Source: Flagellimonas ochracea | GTDB lineage: Bacteria > Bacteroidota > Bacteroidia > Flavobacteriales > Flavobacteriaceae | NCBI RefSeq assembly: GCF_009903685.1 | Contig: NZ_JAAABI010000001.1 | Coordinates: 744,001 to 808,000, forward strand | Length of the DNA stretch: 64,000 nucleotides | Direction: 5' to 3' | Shown here: positions 25,347 through 34,455 of the stretch, in pieces | How the letters are laid out: each line of letters starts with the position of its first letter | How positions within the stretch are numbered: position 1 is the first letter of the stretch | Notes under the pieces: generated by a model | The model's input: the letters and a program-made list of their open reading frames with translations, nothing else | Databases searched by the model: none | What the model was told of the DNA's origin: nothing | Position numbers and translations under genes: made by a program

Positions 25347-26816
25347 CTACAGACCACGCACGTAGCCTCCATATAGATCTTTAAACTGGAACCCCTGTAC
25401 GAATCGATGCTTGCTCAGTTTTTTGTATGCGACCAAGCCCCAAAGTAAAATTTCCTTCATAAAATAGGAATCCTCTTTATGCAAGGATGGCTGGTATTTC
25501 TGCAATAGCTTGTCCAGTGGTCCAATAGTGTCCAATTTAGCTTTGTACTCCGAATCGGAATCGTCATCTAGCAAGACAAAACCTTCACCATCAAAAAACC
25601 AAGCGATGAGATTATCATACTCCGTTTCAGCATCTTTCCGCTGCAGTTTGTCAATTTTTGGAAAATAAGTACTGAACAACGATTTTACAGCATCTTCAAT
25701 CAAGGTTTCCGCCACAAAACCAGCTCCTTCTTGCTCACCCTCGTATACCAATTCAATTTTACCGGTAATGGAGGGGATTACGCCCATAAAATCACTTAAT
25801 CGAATAGTGGTGTTTTTATCTCCTGAAAGCAATGACCTACGTTCCGCAGTACTCAACAGGTTTTCAAACGCTGTGATACTCATTCGCGCACTAACCCCAC
25901 TTTTGGCATCGACATATTCACTTTTTCTGGCCTCAAAACTTATTTGCTCCAGCAAATCCATGGCTACATCGGGCACATATATTTTATCTGATTGCCTTTG
26001 GTCCAAACGAGCCTCTTGCTTCGTGATTTTCTTGGCCACGTCCACATTTTCTGGATAATGGGTCAATATCTGTGATCCAATTCTATCCTTCAATGGAGTT
26101 ACAATACTTCCCCTATTTGTGTAATCCTCAGGATTTGCGGTAAATACGAACTGGAGATCCAAAAGTAACCTCACTTTAAACCCTCGAATCTGTATATCAC
26201 CTTCTTGCAGTATATTAAAAAGGGCTACTTGAATTCTTGCTTGAAGGTCTGGCAATTCGTTGATTACAAAAATGCAACGGTTTGCCCTAGGTATCATTCC
26301 AAAATGAATGACACGATCATCGGCGTAGGATAGCTTTAGATTAGCCGCTTTTATAGGGTCTACATCACCAATAAGGTCTGCTACTGTAACATCTGGCGTG
26401 GCCAATTTTTCATAAAAACGTTCATTGCGATGAATCCAGTCAATAGGGGTGTCATCACCTTTCTCCGCAATGAGTTCTTTGGCATATCTCGAGATGGGAT
26501 TAAGTGGGTCATCATGCACTTCGGAACCTGAAACAATGGGCATCCATTCATCCAATAGCTGAACCATGAGTCTGGCCAACCTTGTTTTTGCCTGTCCACG
26601 CAGTCCTAACAAGTTGATGTTGTGTCTGGAAAGAATGGCTCTTTCCAATTCGGGAATTACAGAGTTTTCATAACCCCAAACACCTTCAAAAACTTCTTCT
26701 CCGCTTGAAATCTTTTCCAATAGGTTTTCCCGAAGCTCATCTTTTATACTTCTGCTTTGGAATCCTGCGGCGTTTAAATCGCCAAGTGTCTTAATTTTGG
26801 TATGGTCCAATGTCAT
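25347..26816 (-). CDS. MoxR/Mg-chelatase-like AAA+ ATPase
   Basis: A 489-residue AAA+ protein of the magnesium chelatase subunit I/MoxR group. Walker A is GLRGQAKT (71-78); Walker B is CIFVINELPDL, with Asn in place of the first Asp, as I remember for this subgroup; the sensor-1 segment is FVFTANPEDYTNRG; and IVTPLKDRIGSQI follows as the arginine-finger region. About 130 extra C-terminal residues are mostly helical. It ends before, and is probably translated with, the VWA-domain gene eight bases upstream. Such pairs act together in metal insertion or complex remodelling; the client here is unknown. Confidence 0.87.
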   Translation of the reverse strand: MTLDHTKIKTLGDLNAAGFQSRSIKDELRENLLEKISSGEEVFEGVWGYENSVIPELERAILSRHNINLLGLRGQAKTRLARLMVQLLDEWMPIVSGSEVHDDPLNPISRYAKELIAEKGDDTPIDWIHRNERFYEKLATPDVTVADLIGDVDPIKAANLKLSYADDRVIHFGMIPRANRCIFVINELPDLQARIQVALFNILQEGDIQIRGFKVRLLLDLQFVFTANPEDYTNRGSIVTPLKDRIGSQILTHYPENVDVAKKITKQEARLDQRQSDKIYVPDVAMDLLEQISFEARKSEYVDAKSGVSARMSITAFENLLSTAERRSLLSGDKNTTIRLSDFMGVIPSITGKIELVYEGEQEGAGFVAETLIEDAVKSLFSTYFPKIDKLQRKDAETEYDNLIAWFFDGEGFVLLDDDSDSEYKAKLDTIGPLDKLLQKYQPSLHKEDSYFMKEILLWGLVAYKKLSKHRFVQGFQFKDLYGGYVRGL

Positions 26817-26824
26817 ATTCTGTG

Positions 26825-27997
26825 TTAACCTTTTATTCGTCTTCTTCTATTCTGTTCATAATCTTCAAATATCATCTCGCCCAATCCCTTTAGTCCTGTA
26901 TAAATGGCCTTCCCCTTATTTGCCTGCGTAAACTCGCGAACAAATTGTTTAAGATAAGGATCTTGCGCAATCATGAAGGTGGTAATTGGGATATGCAGTT
27001 TTCTGGCTTGTTGGGCCATGGTATAACATTTTTCAACGATATAGTCGTCCAGACCAACACTATTTTTATAATAGTCTCCATTGGGAAGCCGAATACAGGA
27101 GGGTTTCCCATCGGTTATCATAAAAATTTGCTTGTTGGTGTTTCGTTTTCGCCGAAGCATATCCATGGCCAGTTGTAAACCGGCCACCGTATTGGTATGA
27201 TAAGGCCCCACTTTCAAATAGGGCAAATCTTTAATGGGAATGGGCCAAGCATCATTTCCAAAAACCAGAATTTCCAGCGTATCCTTAGGATATCGGGTTG
27301 TAATAAGTTCGGCCAGCGCCATGGCCACTTTTTTAGCGGGCGTGATTCGGTCTTCACCATAAAGAATCATGCTGTGACTGATGTCGATCATCAACACGGT
27401 ACTCATTTGGGCCTTGTGGTGGGTGTCTTCGACAACCAAATCGTTTTCATCAAGCGTAAAAGAACCGATGCCATGATTGATTTGGGCATTTTTGAGACTT
27501 TCGGTCATTGAAATATGTTCCAAGGTGTCACCAAATCGATACTCTCTGAAATCACCCGTATGCTCATCACCCCTCCCCGACTTTCCAGTACGATGGCTAC
27601 CTGAACCACTGCGTTTAAGTTTTCCGAAAATTTGATCTAATGCTCTTTGCCGAAGCATGCGTTCCAACTTTGCAGTGATTGAAATCTTACCGCTGCCTGG
27701 GCCTTCTTCCCCGTCCATGCCTTCTTGACCTTCACCCATTTCACCCCCTCCATCTTCAAACTCTTCGCGGATATACCCTTTAGCCTTTAAGTCCTCAATA
27801 AAGTCATCGATGGAATAGTCTTCGTCCGTAAGCGCATACTCTTTGTCAAGTTCGCGTAACCAGTCAATGGCCTCATCAAAATCGCCTGAGGTATGGGTAA
27901 TGAGCTCTTGAAAAATCTCAAAGAGTTTTTCAAAAGGGGTTTGGTCTGGAGCTTCGTAAGTAGTAAAACGAAATCCTTTTTTAGTATTCATAGCCAT
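26825..27997 (-). CDS. VWA-domain protein paired with the AAA+ ATPase
   Basis: A 390-residue cytoplasmic protein. Residues 1-130 are acidic and helical with a Gly/Glu-rich linker (DGGGEMGEGQEGMDGEEGPG, 82-101). The von Willebrand A domain begins near 197 with a complete MIDAS motif: DISHS at 205-209, Thr in the HTNTVAGL stretch near 277, and Asp in ITDGKPS near 302. It ends in a basic tail NRRRRIKG. The gene is followed eight bases later by the MoxR-like ATPase, and the pair parallels ChlI/ChlD and RavA/ViaA. Two in-frame ATG codons (27997 and 27991) could serve as start. Confidence 0.87.
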   Translation of the reverse strand: MAMNTKKGFRFTTYEAPDQTPFEKLFEIFQELITHTSGDFDEAIDWLRELDKEYALTDEDYSIDDFIEDLKAKGYIREEFEDGGGEMGEGQEGMDGEEGPGSGKISITAKLERMLRQRALDQIFGKLKRSGSGSHRTGKSGRGDEHTGDFREYRFGDTLEHISMTESLKNAQINHGIGSFTLDENDLVVEDTHHKAQMSTVLMIDISHSMILYGEDRITPAKKVAMALAELITTRYPKDTLEILVFGNDAWPIPIKDLPYLKVGPYHTNTVAGLQLAMDMLRRKRNTNKQIFMITDGKPSCIRLPNGDYYKNSVGLDDYIVEKCYTMAQQARKLHIPITTFMIAQDPYLKQFVREFTQANKGKAIYTGLKGLGEMIFEDYEQNRRRRIKG

Positions 27998-28066
27998 TAC
28001 ATAAAATTAAGGTATTTCACCGTAACGGCTGGGTCTTTAGAAAAAACTTAACGCATTTGTTTGCGC

Positions 28067-28669
28067 TTATTGTTTGTGTCTACTTTCAAGAGTTTCAATT
28101 ATATCAGCTAAGCGATAGCCCTTGGCCTGCAACAAAATCAGATAATGAAACAAGAGATCGGCGCTCTCGTTCAAGAAGAGATCATCATTATCATCCTTGG
28201 CCTCGATAACGGTTTCCACCGCTTCCTCCCCCACTTTTTGTGCTATTTTATTGATTCCTTTCCGAAACAAAGAGGCTACATAACTTTGTTCATCTTCTTT
28301 ATTTGCTTTTCGTGAAGTGATGACTTCCTCTAACTGCGTTAAAAATCCATAAGATTGCATGTTCGATTCTCCCCAACAAGTATCCGTTCCTTTATGGCAA
28401 GTCGGCCCAGTCGGATTCACCATAATCAATAAGGTGTCGTTGTCACAATCCACTTTCATATCTACCAATTCAAGAAAATTACCGCTCTCTTCCCCTTTTG
28501 TCCAAAGACGTTGCTTGGAACGGCTAAAGAAAGTTACTTTCTTGGTTACTTGGGTTTTTTGAAGGGCTTCATTGTTCATAAAACCAAGCATCAGCACATT
28601 TTTGGTTTTGGCATCTTGTATGATTGCCGGCACCAAATCATTACCCTCTTTTTGAAAATCTATTTTCAT
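28067..28669 (-). CDS. hisIE: Bifunctional phosphoribosyl-AMP cyclohydrolase/phosphoribosyl-ATP pyrophosphatase
   Basis: A 200-residue fusion catalysing steps 2 and 3 of histidine synthesis. The HisI part (about 1-105) has the metal and substrate motifs VLMLGFMNNEALQKT, FFSRSKQRLWTKGEESGN (in part), VDCDNDTLL and GPTCHKGTDTCW. The HisE part (about 115-200) has SYVASLFRKGINKIAQKVGEEAVETVIE (in part), the all-alpha NTP pyrophosphohydrolase signature. It is the last gene of the his operon and is separated from hisF by a 71-base gap that carries an interspersed-repeat-like hairpin. Confidence 0.95.
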   Translation of the reverse strand: MKIDFQKEGNDLVPAIIQDAKTKNVLMLGFMNNEALQKTQVTKKVTFFSRSKQRLWTKGEESGNFLELVDMKVDCDNDTLLIMVNPTGPTCHKGTDTCWGESNMQSYGFLTQLEEVITSRKANKEDEQSYVASLFRKGINKIAQKVGEEAVETVIEAKDDNDDLFLNESADLLFHYLILLQAKGYRLADIIETLESRHKQ

Positions 28670-28683
28670 ATTTATAATCTTCG

Positions 28684-28740
28684 GTCACCCTGAGCGCAGT
28701 CAAAAGGTAAAGATTTCTTGATTACGCTCGAAATGACAAT
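28684..28740. repeat. Short interspersed inverted-repeat element inside the his operon
   Basis: Between hisF and hisIE lies a GAGCGCAGTCAA arm (28692-28703) and a TTGATTACGCTC arm (28718-28729) that pair over 12 positions with one mismatch and one G-U, with CACCCTGAGCGCAG at the left end and CGCTCGAAATGACA at the right. I recall very similar sequences dispersed in many Flavobacteriia genomes, but only one copy is in this window. In the operon mRNA it would form a hairpin without a U-run, so it is more likely a processing or stability element or passive repeat than a terminator. Confidence 0.6.
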
Positions 28741-29496
28741 TTATGTTCTCATAGGAATTCCTTCCTTTTTTAGTTCTTGTTTTAAGTGTGCAATTTCAAT
28801 TTCACTAAAGTGAAAAACACTGGCGGCCAATGCAGCATCCGCTTTTCCTTTCTTAAAGGTATCGGCAAAGTGTGATATGTTTCCTGCCCCTCCTGATGCT
28901 ATAATGGGTATATTCACCAAGCTGGACAATTTGGCCAGGGCTTCGTTGGCAAACCCGTTTTTGGTACCATCGTGATTCATAGAGGTGAACAGAATCTCCC
29001 CTGCGCCTCTGGCTTCCACTTCTTTGGCCCATTCGAAAAAATCAATATCGGTGGCCACCTTGCCGCCCACCAGATGTACCTTCCATACTCCATCGATTTG
29101 TTTCGCATCAATCGCAACCACAATACATTGGGAACCAAATTTGGCCACCAATTCATTGATGAGTTCCGGTCTTTTCACCGCTGAAGAATTGATAGATACC
29201 TTATCCGCCCCATTTTTCAACAATATGTCCACGTCTTCCACAGAAGAAATTCCCCCGCCCACGGTAAAGGGGATGTTGATGGCTTCCGCCACATGATAGA
29301 CCAGTTTCGCCAAGGTTTTTCTTTTTTGCTCTGTTGCGGAAATATCCAAAAAGACTAATTCGTCCGCACCTTCATCGGCATATCGCTGGGCCAGTTCCAC
29401 AGGATCGCCAGCATCCCGCAAATCAACAAAGTTGACACCTTTTACGGTTCTTCCGTCTTTGATATCCAAACAGGGTATAATTCGTTTTGTAAGCAT
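28741..29496 (-). CDS. hisF: Imidazole glycerol phosphate synthase, cyclase subunit
   Basis: A 251-residue TIM barrel that closes the imidazole ring using ammonia from HisH. It begins [20 protein letters not shown] with the catalytic Asp in LDIKDG, has [12 protein letters not shown] near 77, the second catalytic Asp in VVAIDAKQ near 130 and [14 protein letters not shown] near 220. The partner HisH is encoded in the same operon. A start at 29496 matches the family start exactly. Confidence 0.96.
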   Translation of the reverse strand: MLTKRIIPCLDIKDGRTVKGVNFVDLRDAGDPVELAQRYADEGADELVFLDISATEQKRKTLAKLVYHVAEAINIPFTVGGGISSVEDVDILLKNGADKVSINSSAVKRPELINELVAKFGSQCIVVAIDAKQIDGVWKVHLVGGKVATDIDFFEWAKEVEARGAGEILFTSMNHDGTKNGFANEALAKLSSLVNIPIIASGGAGNISHFADTFKKGKADAALAASVFHFSEIEIAHLKQELKKEGIPMRT

Positions 29497-29517
29497 ATTC
29501 CGTTATCAGGGATGGCC

Positions 29518-30033
29518 TTATCGGTTCTTGGCGTTCAGATCCACGCCATCATAAAAACCTAGACTTTTATTATTCAATATTTTGGTCCAAAGAGCAATCT
29601 GTCCCGTGTGATACGATAAATGCTCGGTTACATGGATGATATTGCCAATCCCCGAAAAATTAAATCCTTGGACCTCCCTTTTCCGTAATAACTCCTCCAA
29701 AGGGGTGTCGAAGAAGGTTCTTTTTGCCTCCGCAATGGTGTCGCTCAGTTTCTGTACCAACTCTTCCTTGGTATACCCAGATGAAACGGAAAACTCCTCG
29801 TCCCGTTTTCTGTCATCCTGTTCATTCCGCAGGGAGGCTATACCATATTGGGTAATGTTTCCGCAAAGATGGAGGATCAGATTTCCAATGCTATTGCTGG
29901 ATTTATTCGGTTTTTTCCAGATATCCTTTTCAGAAAGTCCCGACATGCAGATTTTGATCATACGAAGACTTTCATCCATACGATAGCCTGCATTCCATAT
30001 TAGTTCCTCCTGTATTTGTCTTACTTTATCCAT
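29518..30033 (-). CDS. DinB/DUF1572-like four-helix protein in the his operon
   Basis: About 171 residues from the ATG at 30033, which overlaps the hisA stop by eight bases. It has the DinB-like four-helix pattern with possible metal-binding His residues in [13 protein letters not shown] near 53 and [16 protein letters not shown] near 133, the latter containing the family's HxxxH arrangement. It has no known role in histidine synthesis, and the tight overlap suggests it is translated with hisA. Related proteins include thiol-transferases such as bacillithiol transferases; the function here is unknown. Confidence 0.8.
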   Translation of the reverse strand: MDKVRQIQEELIWNAGYRMDESLRMIKICMSGLSEKDIWKKPNKSSNSIGNLILHLCGNITQYGIASLRNEQDDRKRDEEFSVSSGYTKEELVQKLSDTIAEAKRTFFDTPLEELLRKREVQGFNFSGIGNIIHVTEHLSYHTGQIALWTKILNNKSLGFYDGVDLNAKNR

Positions 30034-30805
30034 TTTCAAGAATGTAACTTTCAAGTTGTTTTAAACTGATGCGATTTTCATAGATTGCCTTACCAATTAT
30101 AGCACCTTCACAGCCAATTTCTTTGAGCTTCGGCAACTCTTCAAAGGTTGAAATCCCTCCGCTGGCAATCAAATTGATTCCAATAATCTCTTTATCCTCC
30201 ACACCACTTCCGGTTATCAAGGTTTCCCATTTTTTGGTCTTGGCTATTATTTTCTGGTACAGCTCAAACGATGGGCCTTCCAACATGCCATCTTTACCAA
30301 TATCCGTACAGATGACATATTTTATGCCTTTTTTTTGGTAGACTTGTATATAGGGAACCAGCTCTTGGTCCGATTCTTCCTGCCAACCCGAAACAGCCAC
30401 TTTCTCGTCCGTGGCATCCGCGCCAAGAATGATTCTTTCAGGACCATAGGTCTCCAACCACCCCAAAAAGGTCTCTGGATCCTTTACCGCAATGCTTCCA
30501 CCGGTAATTTGACTGGCCCCGTTTTCAAAAGCAATGTGCAAGTCTTCATCCGTCTTCAGGCCACCACCGAAATCAATTTGTAGCGTGGTTTTGGATGCTA
30601 TGGTTTCCAACACTTTGTGATTGACAATATGTTTTGACTTCGCTCCGTCCAAATCCACCAAATGAAGGTATTCAATGCCATGGTTTTCAAACTCCAAGGC
30701 TACCTCCAAAGGGTTTTCGTTGTAGATTTTTTTGGTGCCATAATCTCCTTTGGACAATCGCACACATTTACCATCAATGATGTCTATTGCGGGTATCAGT
30801 CTCAT
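30026..30805 (-). CDS. hisA: ProFAR isomerase
   Basis: A 259-residue TIM barrel that converts ProFAR to PRFAR in histidine synthesis. It opens [20 protein letters not shown], with the catalytic Asp in AIDIIDGK, then [11 protein letters not shown] near 46 and [13 protein letters not shown] near 75; the second catalytic Asp is in [12 protein letters not shown] near 170, and the phosphate-binding [13 protein letters not shown] is near 212. It is homologous to hisF two genes downstream. The GNAT gene immediately precedes it. Confidence 0.95.
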   Translation of the reverse strand: MRLIPAIDIIDGKCVRLSKGDYGTKKIYNENPLEVALEFENHGIEYLHLVDLDGAKSKHIVNHKVLETIASKTTLQIDFGGGLKTDEDLHIAFENGASQITGGSIAVKDPETFLGWLETYGPERIILGADATDEKVAVSGWQEESDQELVPYIQVYQKKGIKYVICTDIGKDGMLEGPSFELYQKIIAKTKKWETLITGSGVEDKEIIGINLIASGGISTFEELPKLKEIGCEGAIIGKAIYENRISLKQLESYILENG

Positions 30806-30808
30806 GCT

Positions 30809-31231
30809 TCAATCATATTTTGCTCTGTCCAGGGCCATCCATAGTTTCGAATCACCCACCTTGATAAAACCATGAGGTTCGTATAAACTGTGGGCATCCT
30901 TCGTCTTCAGTGCTATGGTGTGCACGTTTTTAATATCGGGGCATTCCATGATATGCTTTATCAACATTTTGCCCAATCCTTTTCCTTTATGGGCCGGGAA
31001 AATGATAACATCCATCAAATAGGCAAAGACCACCTTGTCAGTCAGCACCCGGGCAAAACCAACTTGCCCATCCGTTTTGGAATAAACCCCAAAGCACATG
31101 CAGGCCTCTATGGTCTGTTTTGTCATCTCCAAGGTGCGATATCCGCCCCAATAGGAGCTTTTTATCTCCTGATGGATTCTTGGAATGTCCAATTGATCCT
31201 TATCCGATGATATGTAAAATTCACTTTTCAT
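30809..31231 (-). CDS. GNAT-family N-acetyltransferase A, in the his operon
   Basis: A 140-residue acetyltransferase of the GNAT superfamily. The acetyl-CoA loop is FPAHKGKGLGKMLIKHIME (near 88-106, an R/KxxGxG/A-type motif A), followed by LKTKDAHSLYEPHGF, a typical motif B with the Tyr of the C-terminal wedge. It sits three bases from hisA and overlaps hisH by four bases, so it is co-translated with histidine genes. The substrate is unknown, and a link to histidine metabolism is only positional. Confidence 0.85.
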   Translation of the reverse strand: MKSEFYISSDKDQLDIPRIHQEIKSSYWGGYRTLEMTKQTIEACMCFGVYSKTDGQVGFARVLTDKVVFAYLMDVIIFPAHKGKGLGKMLIKHIMECPDIKNVHTIALKTKDAHSLYEPHGFIKVGDSKLWMALDRAKYD

Positions 31232-31812
31232 GACAGGTTCAAAAAGTTCCTTACGATTTGTTCTCCAATACTACTACTTTTCTCAGGGTGAAACTGGACT
31301 CCATAAAAATTATTTTTCTGCAACGCTGCACTGTACGGAAATGCGTAGTCCGACATGGCTATGGTCTCCTTTCCCAATGGGGCATAAAAACTGTGCACCA
31401 AGTAAATATAGGAGGCCTCAGGAACATTCTGCAACAAGTCAGATTGTAGATTTGTGATTTGGTTCCATCCAATCTGGGGTACTTTAACCGTATTCGGGAA
31501 TTTTTTAACATCCAAATCAAAAATTCCTAGACCCTTAGTGTTACCCTCTTTCGTATACCTACACATGAGTTGCATGCCCAAACAAATGCCCAAAACAGGT
31601 TGTTTTAATTCTGGAATTATTCTATCCAAACCACTTGCCCTTAGCTTAGCCATCGCTGAACTGGCTTCGCCAACCCCTGGGAAAATCACTTTGTCCGCCT
31701 TTTTTATTTCACCCGCATCATGACTCAAAATGGCTTCGAATCCCAAACGTTTTATGGCAAACTTGATACTTTGGATATTCCCTGCGCCGTAATCTATAAT
31801 AACTATTTTCAT
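31228..31812 (-). CDS. hisH: Imidazole glycerol phosphate synthase, glutaminase subunit
   Basis: A 194-residue class I glutamine amidotransferase that supplies ammonia to HisF. It has the N-terminal IIDYGAGNIQSI, the oxyanion loop FPGVGEAS near 44, the nucleophile Cys 77 in GICLGMQLMC, and the His-Glu of the triad in GVQFHPEKSS near 176. The start at 31812 (MKIVIIDYG) is preferred over one four codons upstream. It slightly overlaps the end of the four-helix-protein gene. Confidence 0.96.
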   Translation of the reverse strand: MKIVIIDYGAGNIQSIKFAIKRLGFEAILSHDAGEIKKADKVIFPGVGEASSAMAKLRASGLDRIIPELKQPVLGICLGMQLMCRYTKEGNTKGLGIFDLDVKKFPNTVKVPQIGWNQITNLQSDLLQNVPEASYIYLVHSFYAPLGKETIAMSDYAFPYSAALQKNNFYGVQFHPEKSSSIGEQIVRNFLNLS

Positions 31813-32216
31813 ATTGAAGTACAAAGTTTCAAGTTGGAAGGGGGAAGTGAGAGCATTTCCTGTTCATTTTCCATTTTTTCGCGCAGTTTTGATGGAAGAA
31901 ACAATAATCGCCAAAATTTCATTTGCTTCGGTATGGAGCATTTTATATCTGGGCGCTTTTCCAAGCTTGTTTCCATGAGAAGTTCTAGAAAATACATGCT
32001 TTCGTCAATCTCTTCTTCCACAATTTTTAACTTGTTTATGAAATCTGCCCTAGATTTTGCCCTCTGCGAGGCCCTGTAATTCGCCCCAAAAGAGCTAGAG
32101 CTTCGAATTAATTGATTGACATAAGCGTTGTACTCCCTTAATTTTGGAAAAGCAGCACACAATTTCCATACTTTAATAGCAAATAGCTTGGTTCTATCCT
32201 TTAGGTCTCTGTCCAT
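31809..32216 (-). CDS. Four-helix-bundle protein (23S rRNA intervening-sequence type)
   Basis: A 135-residue protein of the S23/TIGR02436 family, whose relatives are coded in intervening sequences of 23S rRNA. The family core is present: FAIKVWKLCAAFPKLREYNAYVNQLIRSSSSFGANYRASQRAKSRADFINKLKIVEEEIDESMYFLELL in abbreviated form, from about residue 12 to 82, with the conserved SxxSxxANxxE/Q-like region. The last residues (SNLKLCTS) are coded by a CAACTTGAAACTTTGTACTT sequence that resembles low-complexity repeats often found beside such genes. Its position between hisB and hisH is odd; see findings. Confidence 0.85.
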   Translation of the reverse strand: MDRDLKDRTKLFAIKVWKLCAAFPKLREYNAYVNQLIRSSSSFGANYRASQRAKSRADFINKLKIVEEEIDESMYFLELLMETSLEKRPDIKCSIPKQMKFWRLLFLPSKLREKMENEQEMLSLPPSNLKLCTSI

Positions 32217-32260
32217 TCCTTTTCATTTCTGTACCACGTTCGTACTTTCTAATTCGTCTT

Positions 32261-33397
32261 TTAAAGTGTTCCTTTTGTTGATGGCAGCACCATCTTTTCA
32301 GCATCACGCTTTACCGCCATTTTAATAGATTTAGCAAAGGCTTTAAAAATAGCTTCAATTTTGTGGTGTTCATTGGTTCCCTCTGCCTTAATGTTCAAGT
32401 TGGCCTTGGCCCCATCCGTGAATGACTTAAAAAAATGCATGAACATCTCCGTAGGCATGTCCCCTACTTTTTCTCGCTTAAAATCTGCATCCCAGACGAG
32501 CCAATTGCGCCCGCCAAAATCTATGGCCACCTGGGCGAGACAATCATCCATGGGAAGACAGAATCCATACCGTTCGATGCCCAGCTTGTTCCCCAAGGTT
32601 TTTGCGAAAACTTCTCCCAAGGCAATGGCCGTATCCTCAATGGTGTGGTGTTCGTCCACTTCCAAGTCCCCATCCACTTGTATATCCAAGTCCATTTGAC
32701 CGTGACGGGCCAACTGGTACAGCATATGGTCAAAAAATGCCAGTCCTGTTTGGATTTTACTTTTACCTGTTCCATCCAAATTGAGTTTGATTTGGATATC
32801 AGTTTCATTGGTCTTCCTTGAAATCTTTGCTACACGGTTTTCCAACTTTAAAAACTGATAAATTCTCTCCCAGTCATTGCTTTCCAAGGCAATAATGGAA
32901 TCCAATTCTTCACGTTTTACCGTAATTTCCCCAGTTCCCAAATGGGTTTCATCATTGATAAAAATGCCTCTTGCCCCTAAATTTTTAGCCAGTTCCATAT
33001 CGGTCAATCGGTCGCCGATAACAAAAGAATTTTTGAGGTCATACTGCCTTGAAAAATATTTGGTCAACAACCCGGTCCCTGGTTTTCGAGTGTCAGCATT
33101 GTCTTTGGGAAAGGTCCTATCAATGAAAACTTCATCAAAAACCACACCTTCGTTCTCGAAACATTGCATTATGAAATTGTGCACGGGCCAAAAAGTGTCC
33201 TCTGGAAATATATCCGTGCCCAACCCATCTTGATTGGTAATCATTGCCAGTTCGTAATCCAATTCTCGGGCTATTTTTCCTAAAAAGGTGAACGTTTTCG
33301 GGTAAAAGGAAATCTTTTCAAAAGCATCTATTTGCTCGTCAGCAGTTTCCTTGATGATGGTTCCATCGCGATCTATAAATAACACTTTTTTGCCCAT
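32261..33397 (-). CDS. hisB: Bifunctional histidinol-phosphatase/imidazoleglycerol-phosphate dehydratase
   Basis: A 378-residue fusion for two non-consecutive steps of histidine synthesis. The N-terminal HAD phosphatase (about 1-165) has the nucleophile pair D9/D11 in [16 protein letters not shown] near 54, and [12 protein letters not shown] near 132, plus a KPGTG segment. The dehydratase (about 190-378) has [23 protein letters not shown] (in part), [24 protein letters not shown] and, in the second half, GRNWLVWDA and [16 protein letters not shown], whose His residues bind manganese. Its start abuts the hisC stop (one base overlap). Confidence 0.95.
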   Translation of the reverse strand: MGKKVLFIDRDGTIIKETADEQIDAFEKISFYPKTFTFLGKIARELDYELAMITNQDGLGTDIFPEDTFWPVHNFIMQCFENEGVVFDEVFIDRTFPKDNADTRKPGTGLLTKYFSRQYDLKNSFVIGDRLTDMELAKNLGARGIFINDETHLGTGEITVKREELDSIIALESNDWERIYQFLKLENRVAKISRKTNETDIQIKLNLDGTGKSKIQTGLAFFDHMLYQLARHGQMDLDIQVDGDLEVDEHHTIEDTAIALGEVFAKTLGNKLGIERYGFCLPMDDCLAQVAIDFGGRNWLVWDADFKREKVGDMPTEMFMHFFKSFTDGAKANLNIKAEGTNEHHKIEAIFKAFAKSIKMAVKRDAEKMVLPSTKGTL

Positions 33398-34446
33398 TAT
33401 TTCATTTCTTTTAAAATGGCTTTTAATTTCTTGTTCTCCTCGGGTGTGCCCACGGTAAACCTAAGTGTGTTTTCACATAAGGGTTGGCCACTTCGATTGC
33501 GGACAACTACATGCTGGTCCAAAAACTCTTGATATCGCCTATTGGCATCGTCCATTCTTACTAAAACAAAATTAGCGTCGGTGTTGTAAGTCTCTTCCAC
33601 AAAATCCAAAGTTTGTAAAACTTCAATCAGGCTGTTTCGCTCCTCTAGAATTATTTCCACTTCATCTTGTACTCTGGCTTGATTCAATAGACAATCCATA
33701 GCGCGTTGTTGTGTCAATTGGTTTACATTATACGGAGGCTTTATTTTGTTCAAAACAGTTATTATTTCCTCTGAAGCGTAACAGATTCCCAAACGGATTC
33801 CTGCCATTCCATAAGCTTTGGACAGGGTTTGGGTCACAACTAGATTGTGATATTTGTTCAAGCTGTTCAACCAGCTCTCCTTTTGGCAGAAGTCGATATA
33901 GGCTTCATCAATAACTACCAGTCCGTCAAAAGCTTCCAGTAGTTGCTGTATTTTTTCCTTGGAAAAAGCATTCCCCGTAGGATTGTTGGGCGAACAAATA
34001 AAGATCAACTTGGTTTTGTCACCAACATTGTTAAGGATTTCAGCGACATTGGGCTCAAAATCCTTAGTTAGCAACACTTCCCTGTTTTCAACAGCATTTA
34101 TTCCGGCCAACACCTTATACATGCCGTAGGTGGGCGGCAAGGTGATGACATTGTCTTCGTTGGGCTCACAGAAAGCCCTAAAAATAAGGTCCAATACTTC
34201 ATCACTGCCATTTCCTAGCAGGATATTCTTTTCGCTTGTGTGTTTCTGTTGGGCCAAAACTCCCTTTAGACGTCTTTGATAAGGATCTGGGTATCGATTA
34301 ACCCCATTTTCAAATGGATTTTCATTGGCATCCAAGAAAATCATTGCGGAGCCGTCAGAAACATACTCGTCCCTGGCCGAGGAATAAGGTTTCAGGTTTC
34401 TTACGCTTTCCCTGACCAAACTTGTTATGTTAAATTTACTTTTCAT
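33397..34446 (-). CDS. hisC: Histidinol-phosphate aminotransferase
   Basis: A 349-residue fold-type I PLP aminotransferase. Recognisable are [19 protein letters not shown] near 33, [15 protein letters not shown] near 77, the [11 protein letters not shown] segment near 148, [11 protein letters not shown] near 175 (Asp and Tyr contact PLP), and the Schiff-base Lys in [16 protein letters not shown] near 209. It has no signal for export. It is coded in the middle of the his operon, one base apart from hisB and nine bases after hisD. Confidence 0.95.
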   Translation of the reverse strand: MKSKFNITSLVRESVRNLKPYSSARDEYVSDGSAMIFLDANENPFENGVNRYPDPYQRRLKGVLAQQKHTSEKNILLGNGSDEVLDLIFRAFCEPNEDNVITLPPTYGMYKVLAGINAVENREVLLTKDFEPNVAEILNNVGDKTKLIFICSPNNPTGNAFSKEKIQQLLEAFDGLVVIDEAYIDFCQKESWLNSLNKYHNLVVTQTLSKAYGMAGIRLGICYASEEIITVLNKIKPPYNVNQLTQQRAMDCLLNQARVQDEVEIILEERNSLIEVLQTLDFVEETYNTDANFVLVRMDDANRRYQEFLDQHVVVRNRSGQPLCENTLRFTVGTPEENKKLKAILKEMK

Positions 34447-34455
34447 ATAAAGGGT

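Noticed and set aside
26260-26310. Asn in Walker B of the MoxR-like ATPase as an inactivating change
   Set aside because: The INELPD form is, as I remember it, usual in this subgroup, and the Glu needed for hydrolysis is kept.
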